Assembly: GCA_007693595.1 (NCBI GenBank)
Contig: REDI01000054.1
Location: forward strand, 1-64,000
Origin: Deltaproteobacteria bacterium
GTDB lineage: Bacteria > Myxococcota_A > UBA796 > GCA-2862545
DNA: 64,000 nt
Direction of reading: 5' to 3'
Part shown: in pieces, positions 41,910 to 50,221 of the stretch
Layout: each line of letters starts with the position of its first letter
Position numbering within the stretch: position 1 is the stretch's first letter
Position numbers and translations under genes: made by a program
The notes under the pieces: model-generated
Told to the model about the DNA's origin: nothing
Databases searched by the model: none
Seen by the model: the letters and a program-made list of their open reading frames with translations, nothing else

Positions 41910-42863
41910 GTGGAGAACGCGCGCATGGTGCCGCCGACCCGGCTTCGAATCGCTCGATGGATCGCCGTCCCCTTGGTGGCGGTGACTTATGTGCTTCTCG
42001 TCTTCGGCTCGACCGTCCGAATTCATGACGCGGGACTTGCTTGCCCCGACTGGCCCATGTGCTTTGGCCAAGTGATCCCTGTGATCAACTTCGGGGTTGC
42101 GCTCGAGTTCGGACACCGGGTCTTAGCGGGCCTTATCTCGCTCGCCTTCGTGGGTTTGGCGGGGATCGTGTTCTCCGCGCGCTCGTTGCGCCGCGAGGTC
42201 GGCGCGCTCGTGGGGGTCTCTGCGGTGGTGTTGGTCGTGCAGATCATCCTCGGTGGGTTGACCGTGCTCGAGCTGCTCGACATCTGGACGGTCACGAGCC
42301 ACCTCGTCACGGGCAACACCTTCTGCGCCCTGCTGCTCGTGCTCGCGCTGCGGCTCATGGAGCACGGGCGCGACGTGGAGCGGCCGAAGCTGAGCTGGCC
42401 GGAGCGCCTGCTGCCCGTCGGAGTCCTCGCCCTCGTCTTCTTGCAGTTGGGTCTTGGGGGATTGGTCGCGTCGAGCCATGCAGGCCTCGCCTGTGGACCT
42501 GTCTTTCCGAACTGTGCCGGCAGCGCGTGGTTCCCGACCTTCGAAGGGGTTGTCGGGCTGCAGGTCGTGCATCGCATCGGCGCCTTCGTGGTCCTCGCAG
42601 GGTCGGTCGTGAGCGCCTCGGTTCTCTTTCGACGAGCTCGCGTGGGCGTGGCAGCGCTCTTGGTGGTCGCGGTGGTGATCGCACAAGCGACGCTGGGGAT
42701 CGTGAACGTGTGGACGTCGATGCCCGCGGAGATTACAGCGGCCCACTCAGCGGGAGCTGCGCTGCTCGTCCTCACCTCAACGTGGGCCAGCTACGAGGCG
42801 CTTCGCGCACCGGCCGTCGCAGCTCGGTCCGCGCCCCTCGCTCACTCGGTGGAGGCTCGATGA
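41910..42863 (+). CDS. ctaA: Heme A synthase (COX15/CtaA)
   Basis: A roughly 317-residue membrane protein that converts heme O to heme A for the oxidase. It has about eight transmembrane helices. The four heme-binding histidines are visible as FGHRVLAG, SHLVTGNT, VVHRIGAF and AAHSAGAA. Both halves have the extracellular cysteine pair (LACPDWPMC and LACGPVFPNC) typical of this family. GTG at 41910 is used; an ATG at 41925 is an alternative with a slightly better site. The ctaB gene starts inside its stop (ATGA), so the two are translated together. Confidence 0.94.
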   Translation: MENARMVPPTRLRIARWIAVPLVAVTYVLLVFGSTVRIHDAGLACPDWPMCFGQVIPVINFGVALEFGHRVLAGLISLAFVGLAGIVFSARSLRREVGALVGVSAVVLVVQIILGGLTVLELLDIWTVTSHLVTGNTFCALLLVLALRLMEHGRDVERPKLSWPERLLPVGVLALVFLQLGLGGLVASSHAGLACGPVFPNCAGSAWFPTFEGVVGLQVVHRIGAFVVLAGSVVSASVLFRRARVGVAALLVVAVVIAQATLGIVNVWTSMPAEITAAHSAGAALLVLTSTWASYEALRAPAVAARSAPLAHSVEAR

Positions 42864-43774
42864 GTCAGGTCCAAGAGCCGATCGCCGTCACCGCGCCCCA
42901 GCGCTCTTTCGCAGAGTGGGCCAAGATCTACCTCGACGTCACCCGTCCTCGCGTGATCGCGCTGGTTTTGTTCACCGGCCTCCCCATGCTCTTCCTCGGG
43001 CGGAGCGGGTGGCCCGATCTCTGGACGGCGGCCTGGATTCTGGCGGGCACGGCGCTCGCAGGGGGAGCCTCCTCTGCGCTCAACGCGTACGTGGAGCGCG
43101 AGTCCGACGCCCTGATGGCTCGCACTCGCAAGCGGCCCCTGCCCACCGCCATGATCGTGCCGAACACCATGCTCGCTTATGGGCTGGTGCTCTCGGTGGT
43201 CAGCACGGCGCTGCTCTGGTTGGTCGGAGGGCCCCTGGCCGCTGCCGTTGGCCTCTCGACCATCGCCTTTTATGTGCTCGTCTACACCGTGTGGCTCAAG
43301 CCTCGCACCCCGCAGAACATCGTCATTGGGGGTGCGGCCGGAGCGACGGCTCCCCTGATCGTCTCGGCGGGTCTCGACGGCACCCTCTCGGTGCAGAGCT
43401 GGATCCTCTTCGCGATCATCTTCCTCTGGACGCCGCCGCATTTCTGGGCGGTCGCCATCTATCGTCGCGACGAGTACGCCCGCGCTGGCCTGCCGATGAT
43501 GCCCTTGGTTGTCGGGGACCAGCCCACCCGGTGGCGGTCACTCGTCTACACGGTGCTCACCTTGGCGGTCTCCCTGCTGCCCTTCGCCATGGGCGACCTG
43601 GGCCTGGTCTACTTGGCTGCAGCCGTCGGTCTGGGGGCGTGGTTCCTGGTGGCCGTCGTCCGTTCCATGGTGGCGCCACGTCCGCAGGCGGATCGTCGAG
43701 TCTTCATCGTCTCGATCGCCTACCTCTTCTTCTTGTACTTAGCGATGATGGTCGACGCGGTGCTGCCATGGTGA
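42860..43774 (+). CDS. ctaB: Protoheme IX farnesyltransferase (heme O synthase, COX10/CtaB)
   Basis: A 304-residue UbiA-family prenyltransferase in the inner membrane with about nine helices. The first prenyl-diphosphate motif NAYVERESDALMARTRKRP and the second region LKPRTPQNIVIGGAAGA match heme O synthase. It attaches a farnesyl group to heme B to give heme O, which CtaA then turns into heme A. ATG at 42860 overlaps the ctaA stop by four bases, with GGAGG in place. It is followed by a 220-bp gap (43775-43994) before coxB, in which I see no gene; the gap likely holds a promoter for the structural genes. Confidence 0.95.
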   Translation: MSQVQEPIAVTAPQRSFAEWAKIYLDVTRPRVIALVLFTGLPMLFLGRSGWPDLWTAAWILAGTALAGGASSALNAYVERESDALMARTRKRPLPTAMIVPNTMLAYGLVLSVVSTALLWLVGGPLAAAVGLSTIAFYVLVYTVWLKPRTPQNIVIGGAAGATAPLIVSAGLDGTLSVQSWILFAIIFLWTPPHFWAVAIYRRDEYARAGLPMMPLVVGDQPTRWRSLVYTVLTLAVSLLPFAMGDLGLVYLAAAVGLGAWFLVAVVRSMVAPRPQADRRVFIVSIAYLFFLYLAMMVDAVLPW

Positions 43775-43994
43775 GCGCCGGTCTCCTCCACGACAAGGCG
43801 CCGCGGGCGGTGTGCAACAACACATGGCACTCCTCTGGAACCGTCAGCCTTCCGCGAAGATCCTCGGTCGCTTCACCGCGACCCCCCAGCGGTTCTTGCG
43901 CCTCATCGCGGGCCAGGTACTCTGGGCCCTTCACGTCCTCAGCCTCCTCCACGCGTCCTGGCGTCGCGTGGAGCCACCGCGTAGGGAGCTTCTT

Positions 43995-45179
43995 GTGAAT
44001 CTCATGCGTTCACTCCCGGCAGCAGCGCTCGGATCCGTCCTCTTCTTGGGCGGCTGCGGTAGCGACATCTTCCCCGCCGAGACCGATCCGATGACCACGG
44101 TCGACCCGGTCACCGACTTCGGCCTCGCCATCCAAGATGTCTACGGTCCGATCACCTGGTGGGTCTCGATCATCGGGATCATCGTGCTGATCTTGCTCGT
44201 CGCCGTCGTCGTCGTCTTCCGCGACAAGGGCGACGGCTCCAAGCCCGAGCAGATCCACGGCAACCTCACCATGGAGGTTGGCTGGACCCTTCTGCCCGTC
44301 ATCATCGTCATCTTCATCCTCGTCCCCACCGTGCGCACGATCTTCATGCTGGGCGACGCCGCCCCCGATGACAACATCGAAGTGAAGGTCATCGGTAAGC
44401 GCTGGTGGTGGGAGTTCCGCTACGTGCCCGACGGGGATCTGGTCACGCGAGAGATCGTCACCGCTAACCAGATGCATCTGCCGGTCGACAAGCACGCCTC
44501 GCTGCTGATCACGTCCGATTCGGTCATCCACTCTTTCTGGGCGCCCCGCCTCGGCGGAAAGCGCGACGCGGTCCCCGGTCGCACCAACCGCATGTGGTTC
44601 CGCATGCTGCCCGACTGTGGGGCGGTCGAAGCGGGCCAGCCCTGTACAAACGAGCGCCCCAAGCCCGGGGAGCCCGTCCGGTACCAGGGGGAATGCGCCG
44701 AGTTCTGCGGTGAGTCGCACGCGCAGATGAAGTTCGACGTCATTATGCAGACCAACGATGACTTCCGTGACTGGGCCAAGCGCATGCTCGAGCCCGAGAA
44801 GCCCACCGACGAGGTCGCCCTCGCTGGCATGGAGGTCTTCAATTCCGTCGGGTGCAGCGCGTGTCACGCGATCACCGGCAACCCTGCAGCCAACGGCAAC
44901 CGTGGCCCGGACCTCACGAACTTCGGGCTCCGGCATCGTCTGGCGGCGACCGGCTATGACGTCGACGACGAGCTGCTCAAGACCTGGATCCACAAGCCCG
45001 ACGTCCTCAAGCCCGGCGCCTCCGTCGTGACCAACAAGAGCCGCGGAACGGTCGGGGCGGACGACGGAATGAACGTCGTTCAGCAGATGCCCGCGCTCGA
45101 CACTGACGGCGATGGGTATCCCAACTTCTCTGACGAGCAGCTCGACCAGCTCGTCGCTTATCTTCGCTCCCTCAAGTAA
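43995..45179 (+). CDS. coxB: Cytochrome c oxidase subunit II fused to cytochrome c (caa3 type)
   Basis: A 394-residue subunit II. A lipoprotein signal (LGSVLFLGGC) starts it, and two transmembrane helices follow. The CuA site is complete: His179 in IHSFWAP, Cys234 and Cys238 in CAEFCGE, His242 and Met245. Between His179 and Cys234 an insert of some 20 residues (CGAVEAGQPCTNERPKPGE) is larger than usual. The C-terminal part (about 275-394) is a cytochrome c with CSACH at 287-291, GPDLTNFG, and a later VVQQMPAL that can supply the methionine. Electrons can therefore pass from the outside c-type heme to CuA without a separate cytochrome. GTG at 43995 is used; ATG at 44004 is possible. It starts the coxBAC block. 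Confidence 0.95.
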   Translation: MNLMRSLPAAALGSVLFLGGCGSDIFPAETDPMTTVDPVTDFGLAIQDVYGPITWWVSIIGIIVLILLVAVVVVFRDKGDGSKPEQIHGNLTMEVGWTLLPVIIVIFILVPTVRTIFMLGDAAPDDNIEVKVIGKRWWWEFRYVPDGDLVTREIVTANQMHLPVDKHASLLITSDSVIHSFWAPRLGGKRDAVPGRTNRMWFRMLPDCGAVEAGQPCTNERPKPGEPVRYQGECAEFCGESHAQMKFDVIMQTNDDFRDWAKRMLEPEKPTDEVALAGMEVFNSVGCSACHAITGNPAANGNRGPDLTNFGLRHRLAATGYDVDDELLKTWIHKPDVLKPGASVVTNKSRGTVGADDGMNVVQQMPALDTDGDGYPNFSDEQLDQLVAYLRSLK

Positions 45180-45200
45180 GACCAGGCCGGAGACCCCAAC

Positions 45201-47108
45201 ATGGCGACAGACGTCCAAGTTCAGACCGGTACCGAGGTCCACCACGAAGAGGACAACAGCCTCTGGTCGTGGATCACCACGGTCGACCACAAGCGCATCG
45301 GGAAGCTCTACCTGGTGAGCGCCTTCCTCTTCTTCCTCTTCGGGGGTATCGAGGCGCTCTTGGTTCGGGCTCAGCTCACTGTTCCCAACGCCGGCTTCCT
45401 GTCCGCGCAGACCTACAATGAGCTGTTCACCATGCACGCGACCACCATGATCTTCCTCGGGGTCATGCCACTGTCGGCCGCGTTCTTCAACTTCTTGATC
45501 CCCCTGCAGATTGGCGCCCGCGACGTGGTATTTCCGCGTCTGAACGCCTTTAGCTACTGGGTGTTCCTCTTCGGGGCGATCTTCATTCAGCTTCCCTTCG
45601 TGCTCAACCTCGTCCCTGGGCTCTTCGATGCGCCTGTCGTGCCCGACGGGGGTTGGTTCGGCTATGCCAACCAGACCTCGGCCAAGTTCTCGGTGGGTCT
45701 GTCCATCGACTTCTGGATGATTGGGCTGCAGATCATCGGGCTCGCCTCGCTCGCTGCGAGCTTCAACTTCATCACCACCATCCTGAACCTTCGCGCTCCA
45801 GGCATGAGCTTGTTCCGCGTTCCGGTCTTCACCTGGATGGCGATGGTCGTGAACTTCCTGCTCGCCATGAGCCTGCCCATGATCACCATCGGGCTCGTGC
45901 TGCTCATGTTCGACCGTAACTACGGTACCAACTTCTATAGCCCTGAGCGCGGTGGCGATCCCTTACTTTGGCAGCACCTCTTCTGGCTCTTCGGCCACCC
46001 CGAGGTCTACATCCTGATCTTGCCGGCCATGGGCATCGTCTCGGAGGTCTTGCCCACCGTGTCCAAGAAGCCGCTCTTTGGGGCGCCCTTCGTCATCTTC
46101 TCGGGCATCTTGATCGGCTTCATCGGCTTTGGCGTGTGGTCGCACCACATGTTCACCGTGGGGCTCGGGCCGGTGGCCGACGCCGCTTTCTCGATCACCA
46201 CCATGATTATCGCCGTGCCGACCGCGGTAAAGATCTTCAACTGGCTCGCCACGATGTGGGGCGGTCGGATCGTCTTCAACACCGCGGCGCTCTTCTCGAT
46301 CAGCTTCGTGGGCCTCTTCACGATTGGGGGGCTCTCTGGCGTTATGCACGCCAGCCCCCCGGTCGACCTTCAGCACCAAGATAGCTACTTCGTCGTGGCC
46401 CACTTCCACTACGTGCTCTTTGGTGGCGCGATCTTCGGGCTGTTCAGCGGCATCTACTTCTACTGGCCCAAGATGTTTGGTGTCATGCTCGACGAGCGCA
46501 TGGGCAAAGCCTCGTGGCTGATCATGTTCATCGGCATGAACCTCACCTTCTTCCCCATGCACTTCCTCGGTGCTCAGGGTATGCCGCGCCGCTACTACAC
46601 CTACGACCCCGGTCTGAACTGGGAGCTCTGGAACTTGGTGGCCACCATCGGTGCCTTCATCCTGGCTCTCGGCGTGCTCATCACGACCATCGCGATGATC
46701 CGCGGCCTACTCGGTCAGGGTGAGAAGGCGCCTGCCGATCCCTGGGATGGCGCCACCCTTGAGTGGTCGCTGCCGACGCCTGTTCCGCACTTCAACTTCC
46801 AGACGGTCCCGACCGTGCACAGCGATCGTCCCTTCTGGGATGAGAAGCACGAAGGTGGGCCTCCGGTCTCGCAGGGCAAGATCAACGAAGATCCTCACAA
46901 GCACGTCGAGATGCCCCCTCCCTCTTTCTGGCCTATCATCGCGGCCTTTTGTGTAGGGATGACCATCACGGGCTTCATGCTCGGTGGTGGGGGCGGCGAG
47001 TTCAATGGTGGGAACTTCCTGAACCAGGTCATCTTCCAAGGTGTCTTCGCGATCGCCCTGCTGGTGTCCTTGCTCATGTGGATCAAAGAGGACCCCACGC
47101 CTCGCTAA
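45201..47108 (+). CDS. coxA: Cytochrome c oxidase subunit I
   Basis: A 635-residue heme-copper oxidase catalytic subunit with twelve core helices and extra C-terminal ones. Ligands are in place: His79 (FTMHATT) for heme a, His266 and Tyr270 (GHPEVY) for CuB with the redox-active Tyr, His315-His316 for CuB, and His401 and His403 (VAHFHYVL) for heme a3 and a. Glu268 in GHPEV makes it an A1-type enzyme with a standard D channel; Thr and Lys in TAVKIFNW support the K channel. It reduces O2 to water and pumps protons. It lies 21 bp after coxB. The extra C-terminal region (from about 550) has two hydrophobic segments. Confidence 0.97.
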   Translation: MATDVQVQTGTEVHHEEDNSLWSWITTVDHKRIGKLYLVSAFLFFLFGGIEALLVRAQLTVPNAGFLSAQTYNELFTMHATTMIFLGVMPLSAAFFNFLIPLQIGARDVVFPRLNAFSYWVFLFGAIFIQLPFVLNLVPGLFDAPVVPDGGWFGYANQTSAKFSVGLSIDFWMIGLQIIGLASLAASFNFITTILNLRAPGMSLFRVPVFTWMAMVVNFLLAMSLPMITIGLVLLMFDRNYGTNFYSPERGGDPLLWQHLFWLFGHPEVYILILPAMGIVSEVLPTVSKKPLFGAPFVIFSGILIGFIGFGVWSHHMFTVGLGPVADAAFSITTMIIAVPTAVKIFNWLATMWGGRIVFNTAALFSISFVGLFTIGGLSGVMHASPPVDLQHQDSYFVVAHFHYVLFGGAIFGLFSGIYFYWPKMFGVMLDERMGKASWLIMFIGMNLTFFPMHFLGAQGMPRRYYTYDPGLNWELWNLVATIGAFILALGVLITTIAMIRGLLGQGEKAPADPWDGATLEWSLPTPVPHFNFQTVPTVHSDRPFWDEKHEGGPPVSQGKINEDPHKHVEMPPPSFWPIIAAFCVGMTITGFMLGGGGGEFNGGNFLNQVIFQGVFAIALLVSLLMWIKEDPTPR

Positions 47109-47189
47109 GTCTTGTGGCCGGTGCCCACCGACCTGTCCCTTCTCGTAGAATCGCTAAGTCTGGCGTCCCCACGCCCCGGAGCGCATCCG

Positions 47190-47816
47190 ATGTCTGCAAC
47201 CGCCGAACATCATCACGGCATCACGACCACCGATGCTGAGAGCCATCACTACGCGGCTCTCGGCGTCGAGCACCTCAAGCTAGCGTTCTGGATCTTCCTG
47301 GGTTCAGACTGCTTCTTCTTCGGCTCCCTCATCGGCATGTACATGTCGTACCGGGGAAAGAGCCTGGTCGGGCCCTACCCACTCGACGTCTTCGACGTCA
47401 ACATCACCTCGATCTCGACCTTCATCCTCCTGATGAGCTCGTTTACCATGGTGCTGGCGGTGCTCGGAGCCAAGACCGGCAGGCGCGGGATGTGCTTGAC
47501 CTTTCTCTTGGTCACGGCCGCTTGTGGTGCGTCCTTCGTAGGGTTCCAGATCTACGAGTTCAACCACTTCTTCCACGAGGGACTCACCCTGCAGGGCAAC
47601 CTGTTCGGGTCCTCCTTCTACACCCTGACGGGCTTCCACGGCACCCACGTCGCGATCGGCGTGCTCTGGCTCTTGCTCCAGGCCGTCTGGTATACGCAGG
47701 GCTGGATCCGTGGTGATGAGGGCCTCATGGTCGAGGTGACGGGTCTTTACTGGCACTTCGTCGACATTGTCTGGATCGTCATCTTCACCATCATCTACTT
47801 GCTGGAGTACACCTGA
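47190..47816 (+). CDS. coxC: Cytochrome c oxidase subunit III
   Basis: A 208-residue subunit III with about five transmembrane helices. WIFLGSDCFFFGSL, EFNHFFHEGLTL and the C-terminal TGFHGTHVAIGV and VTGLYWHFVDIVWIVIF match the family, including the conserved glutamate in the YEFNH region and the late WHFVD signature. The N-terminus is His-rich. ATG at 47190 has a GGAG eight bases upstream. The first two helices of the seven-helix eukaryotic form are missing, as in many bacterial caa3-type enzymes. It overlaps the next gene by one base. Confidence 0.95.
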   Translation: MSATAEHHHGITTTDAESHHYAALGVEHLKLAFWIFLGSDCFFFGSLIGMYMSYRGKSLVGPYPLDVFDVNITSISTFILLMSSFTMVLAVLGAKTGRRGMCLTFLLVTAACGASFVGFQIYEFNHFFHEGLTLQGNLFGSSFYTLTGFHGTHVAIGVLWLLLQAVWYTQGWIRGDEGLMVEVTGLYWHFVDIVWIVIFTIIYLLEYT

Positions 47817-48700
47817 TGGGCGCCCAAGCACACGCCGACCACGACGAGCACAAGCACCACAGCTGGGTGTTCTACGCGATCATCGCCTTCGTGCTCGCGG
47901 TCATTACCCTCATCGAGATCGGGCCTCTCTTCGAGTGGTATGACCTTGGTGCGGGTCCGCTGATCCTCTTGTCGGTCCTTAAGTTCTTCCTGGTCGTCGC
48001 CTTCTTCATGCACCTTTGGGATGATCCCCCGATCTTCTCGCAGATGTTCGTGGCGCCGATGATCGGCGGAACCTTGATGGTCGTGGTGCTCATGGTGTTG
48101 TTCAACACGATGCGGCCCATGCCCTATGAAGACAGCATCGCGATCCAGGAGCGCTACGGCGATACCTTCGGCGGTGAGTGCTCGAGCTGGCTCCGGTCGC
48201 ACAAGAGCGGTCGACTCTACTGCGCCTCCCCGATGCTCGACAAGGACCGGGTGGCCATGCTGGGCTCTTTGCCTACGGGTGAGCCGATCGCCATGCCGGA
48301 CGTCGGCGGTGGACCCGAGGACGACCCCGAGACGCTGGCAGCCTACGACGACGCCAGCGACGATGACGCGCGCAAGAGCATGCTCATCAGCGTCGGCGAG
48401 GGCCTCTACAAGCAACAGTGCGGAGCCTGTCACGGCGATGATGGTAAGGGCAATCCCGGTGTCTACCCGCCGATCGCGAACTCGGACTATCTTGGCTCCA
48501 CCGAGTTCCACACGGGTATCGTTCTCAACGGCCTCGCGGGCCCCATCGTCGTCAACGGCGTTCGCTACAACGGGAACATGCAGGCCTTCGCGCCTCTGTT
48601 GACGAACCTTCAGATCGCGGCCATCGTTACCTACGAGCGGAACGCATGGGGTAACGACGAGGGCTGGATCTCTCCCGACGAGGTCGCCGCCCTGCGGTAG
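47816..48700 (+). CDS. Oxidase subunit IV-like membrane protein fused to a cytochrome c
   Basis: A 294-residue protein with two parts. The first ~105 residues contain three transmembrane helices and a His-rich start, similar to the small subunit IV of bacterial caa3-type oxidases (WVFYAIIAFVLAVITLIEI, then LLSVLKFFLVVAFFMHL). The rest is a periplasmic linker with an acidic run and a class I cytochrome c domain: CGACH at 202-206, then GVYPPIANSDY, and NMQAFAPLLTNLQ near the end, with a possible axial Met in NMQAF. This gives the complex a second covalent heme besides that in subunit II. Translation is coupled to coxC (TGATG). A strong terminator follows. Confidence 0.88.
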   Translation: MGAQAHADHDEHKHHSWVFYAIIAFVLAVITLIEIGPLFEWYDLGAGPLILLSVLKFFLVVAFFMHLWDDPPIFSQMFVAPMIGGTLMVVVLMVLFNTMRPMPYEDSIAIQERYGDTFGGECSSWLRSHKSGRLYCASPMLDKDRVAMLGSLPTGEPIAMPDVGGGPEDDPETLAAYDDASDDDARKSMLISVGEGLYKQQCGACHGDDGKGNPGVYPPIANSDYLGSTEFHTGIVLNGLAGPIVVNGVRYNGNMQAFAPLLTNLQIAAIVTYERNAWGNDEGWISPDEVAALR

Positions 48701-48725
48701 CGCGCGCGAAGGACTGTCGTGCCCG

Positions 48726-48761
48726 AGGGCGCTCCGTCTTGGGGCGCCCTTTCCTCTTTCT
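48726..48761 (+). terminator. Intrinsic terminator after the oxidase subunit genes
   Basis: AGGGCGC and GCGCCCT (48726-48732 and 48744-48750) form a perfect 7-bp GC stem with an 11-base loop, followed at once by a T-rich run (TTTCCTCTTTCTT). It lies 25 bp after the subunit IV-cytochrome stop and would separate the oxidase subunit genes from ctaG. Confidence 0.85.
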
Positions 48762-48854
48762 TGGCGAGCCCGGCCACCGTCGTGGGGTATCGGGTCGTCG
48801 CTTTCCGTTGCCCCCCCCTGAACGTGGCCGTGGGCCGGGGTTAGGGAGCGGGTC

Positions 48855-49790
48855 ATGCTGTTCACTTGGCTATGTCTTTGGAGGGTTGAGGCGCGGGCCC
48901 ATACGGGTGCGATGCCCGATCGTGGCATGGAGGATTGGTCGCACCTGCCCGATCTCGACCCACCTGACGCCTGGATCGTCTGGGGCTTTCACCCCTCGAT
49001 CGTCCTAGGCTGTCTCGGCTTCGTCGTCGCCTACCTCTTGTTGGCCGGTCCGCTGCGACGCGCATGGAACCTCTCGCCCGAGCCCCCTCGTCCACGGGAG
49101 TGGATCCAGTTCATGCTTGGGATCGCGATCGTCTTCTTCTCTCTCCAAGGTCCGCTTCACGAGCTCTCTGACCTCTACCTCTTCTCGGCTCACATGGTCC
49201 AGCATCTCTTGATCACGCTGGTCTTTCCACCGCTGTTCATCCGAGGGATCCCGGCGTGGATGTGGCGTCCTCTGGTGCGGCACCCGCCCGTCGCAGCGAT
49301 CGGCCGCGCGATCACCCATCCGGTCGTCGCCTTCGTGCTGTCCACCCTCATCCTTTATTTCTGGCACATCCCGGCGATGTACGACTGGGCGCTCGAAGAC
49401 CACAACGTGCACATTATCGAGCATCTCTCTTTTATGACCGCATCGGTGATCATGTGGTGGCCGGTGTGGTCCAAGATCCCCGAGATCCCTGCGCTCACCC
49501 CTGGGCGCCGGATGATCTACCTCTTCTTGCTCACCATCCCCATGAAGGGGCTCGGCGCGATCATCACGGTCTCCGACTACGTCCTCTATCGCTTCTATGC
49601 CGTACAACCTCGGGTCTTTGGTCTTGATCCCCTCGCGGATCAACGTCTCGGCGGGGTCATCATGTGGATGCCAGGGGGGCTGGCGATCTGGTTTGCGATC
49701 GGGGTTGTCTTCTTCACGAGTTTTTACGCGGATCTCATGAGGGAGCGGACGGGCGGGACTGTCCGAAAGGCCGAGCGGGAGTCCGCGTGA
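48855..49790 (+). CDS. ctaG: CtaG family cytochrome oxidase assembly protein (caa3 type)
   Basis: A 311-residue membrane protein with about seven helices, of the caa3_CtaG (PF09678-type) family that aids copper or oxidase assembly in bacteria using caa3-type enzymes. The conserved region HMVQHLLITLVFPPLFIRGIP and the later EHLSFMTASVIMWWPV are the expected motifs; several His lie on the outside. It is different from the COX11-type CtaG of proteobacterial aa3. ATG at 48855 has GAG nearby but no strong site. Its stop overlaps the next gene's GTG (GTGA). Confidence 0.9.
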   Translation: MLFTWLCLWRVEARAHTGAMPDRGMEDWSHLPDLDPPDAWIVWGFHPSIVLGCLGFVVAYLLLAGPLRRAWNLSPEPPRPREWIQFMLGIAIVFFSLQGPLHELSDLYLFSAHMVQHLLITLVFPPLFIRGIPAWMWRPLVRHPPVAAIGRAITHPVVAFVLSTLILYFWHIPAMYDWALEDHNVHIIEHLSFMTASVIMWWPVWSKIPEIPALTPGRRMIYLFLLTIPMKGLGAIITVSDYVLYRFYAVQPRVFGLDPLADQRLGGVIMWMPGGLAIWFAIGVVFFTSFYADLMRERTGGTVRKAERESA

Positions 49791-50221
49791 CGCGCGCGTG
49801 GCTGGTCGGGTTGGCCTTGCTGTCGGGCTGTACGACGTCGAGCGCCACGAGCGCCTCGGTAGGGGAGTTCCGCCGAACGCAGGTCGGGCGCTACCAGGTC
49901 AAACTCGAGCTCGAACCCGAGCCTCCTCCGCTCGGGGAGCTGTTTCGGGTTCGGGCGACCGTCACCCTGCGGGATGGGCGTCCGGTCGAGACGGCGAAGG
50001 TCGAGGTCGACGCTCAGATGCCTCAGCACGAGCACGGCATGGAGACCCGCCCCCGGCTGCGTCCCGGGGAGTGTGACGCCGAGGATCGATGCAAGTTTCC
50101 CGATGGGATCTATATCTTCGATGGCTTTAAGTTCCATATGTCCGGGGACTGGACGCTCCTCGTCCACGTCGAGGGGCCTCGGGGCCCGGACTCCACCTCG
50201 CTCATCTACCGGGCGCGCTGA
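49787..50221 (+). CDS. YtkA/FixH-like lipoprotein
   Basis: A 144-residue lipoprotein (LLSGC, Cys15). The mature part is a single beta-sandwich with the YtkA/FixH-like pattern: YQVKLELEPEPPPLGELF, a VEVDAQMPQHEHGM segment, and FKFHMSGDWTLLVHVE. The Met- and His-rich MPQHEHGM loop is suited to copper binding, and such proteins are often found beside oxidase-assembly genes. GTG at 49787 has GGGAG five bases upstream and overlaps the ctaG stop by four bases. A role in delivering copper to the oxidase is inference from context. Confidence 0.8.
   Translation: MTRAWLVGLALLSGCTTSSATSASVGEFRRTQVGRYQVKLELEPEPPPLGELFRVRATVTLRDGRPVETAKVEVDAQMPQHEHGMETRPRLRPGECDAEDRCKFPDGIYIFDGFKFHMSGDWTLLVHVEGPRGPDSTSLIYRAR

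Noticed and set aside
43775-43994. A possible N-terminal extension of coxB starting at 43812
   Set aside because: In-frame sequence exists, but the lipobox at the 43995/44004 start is convincing and the extension looks like random GC-rich translation.
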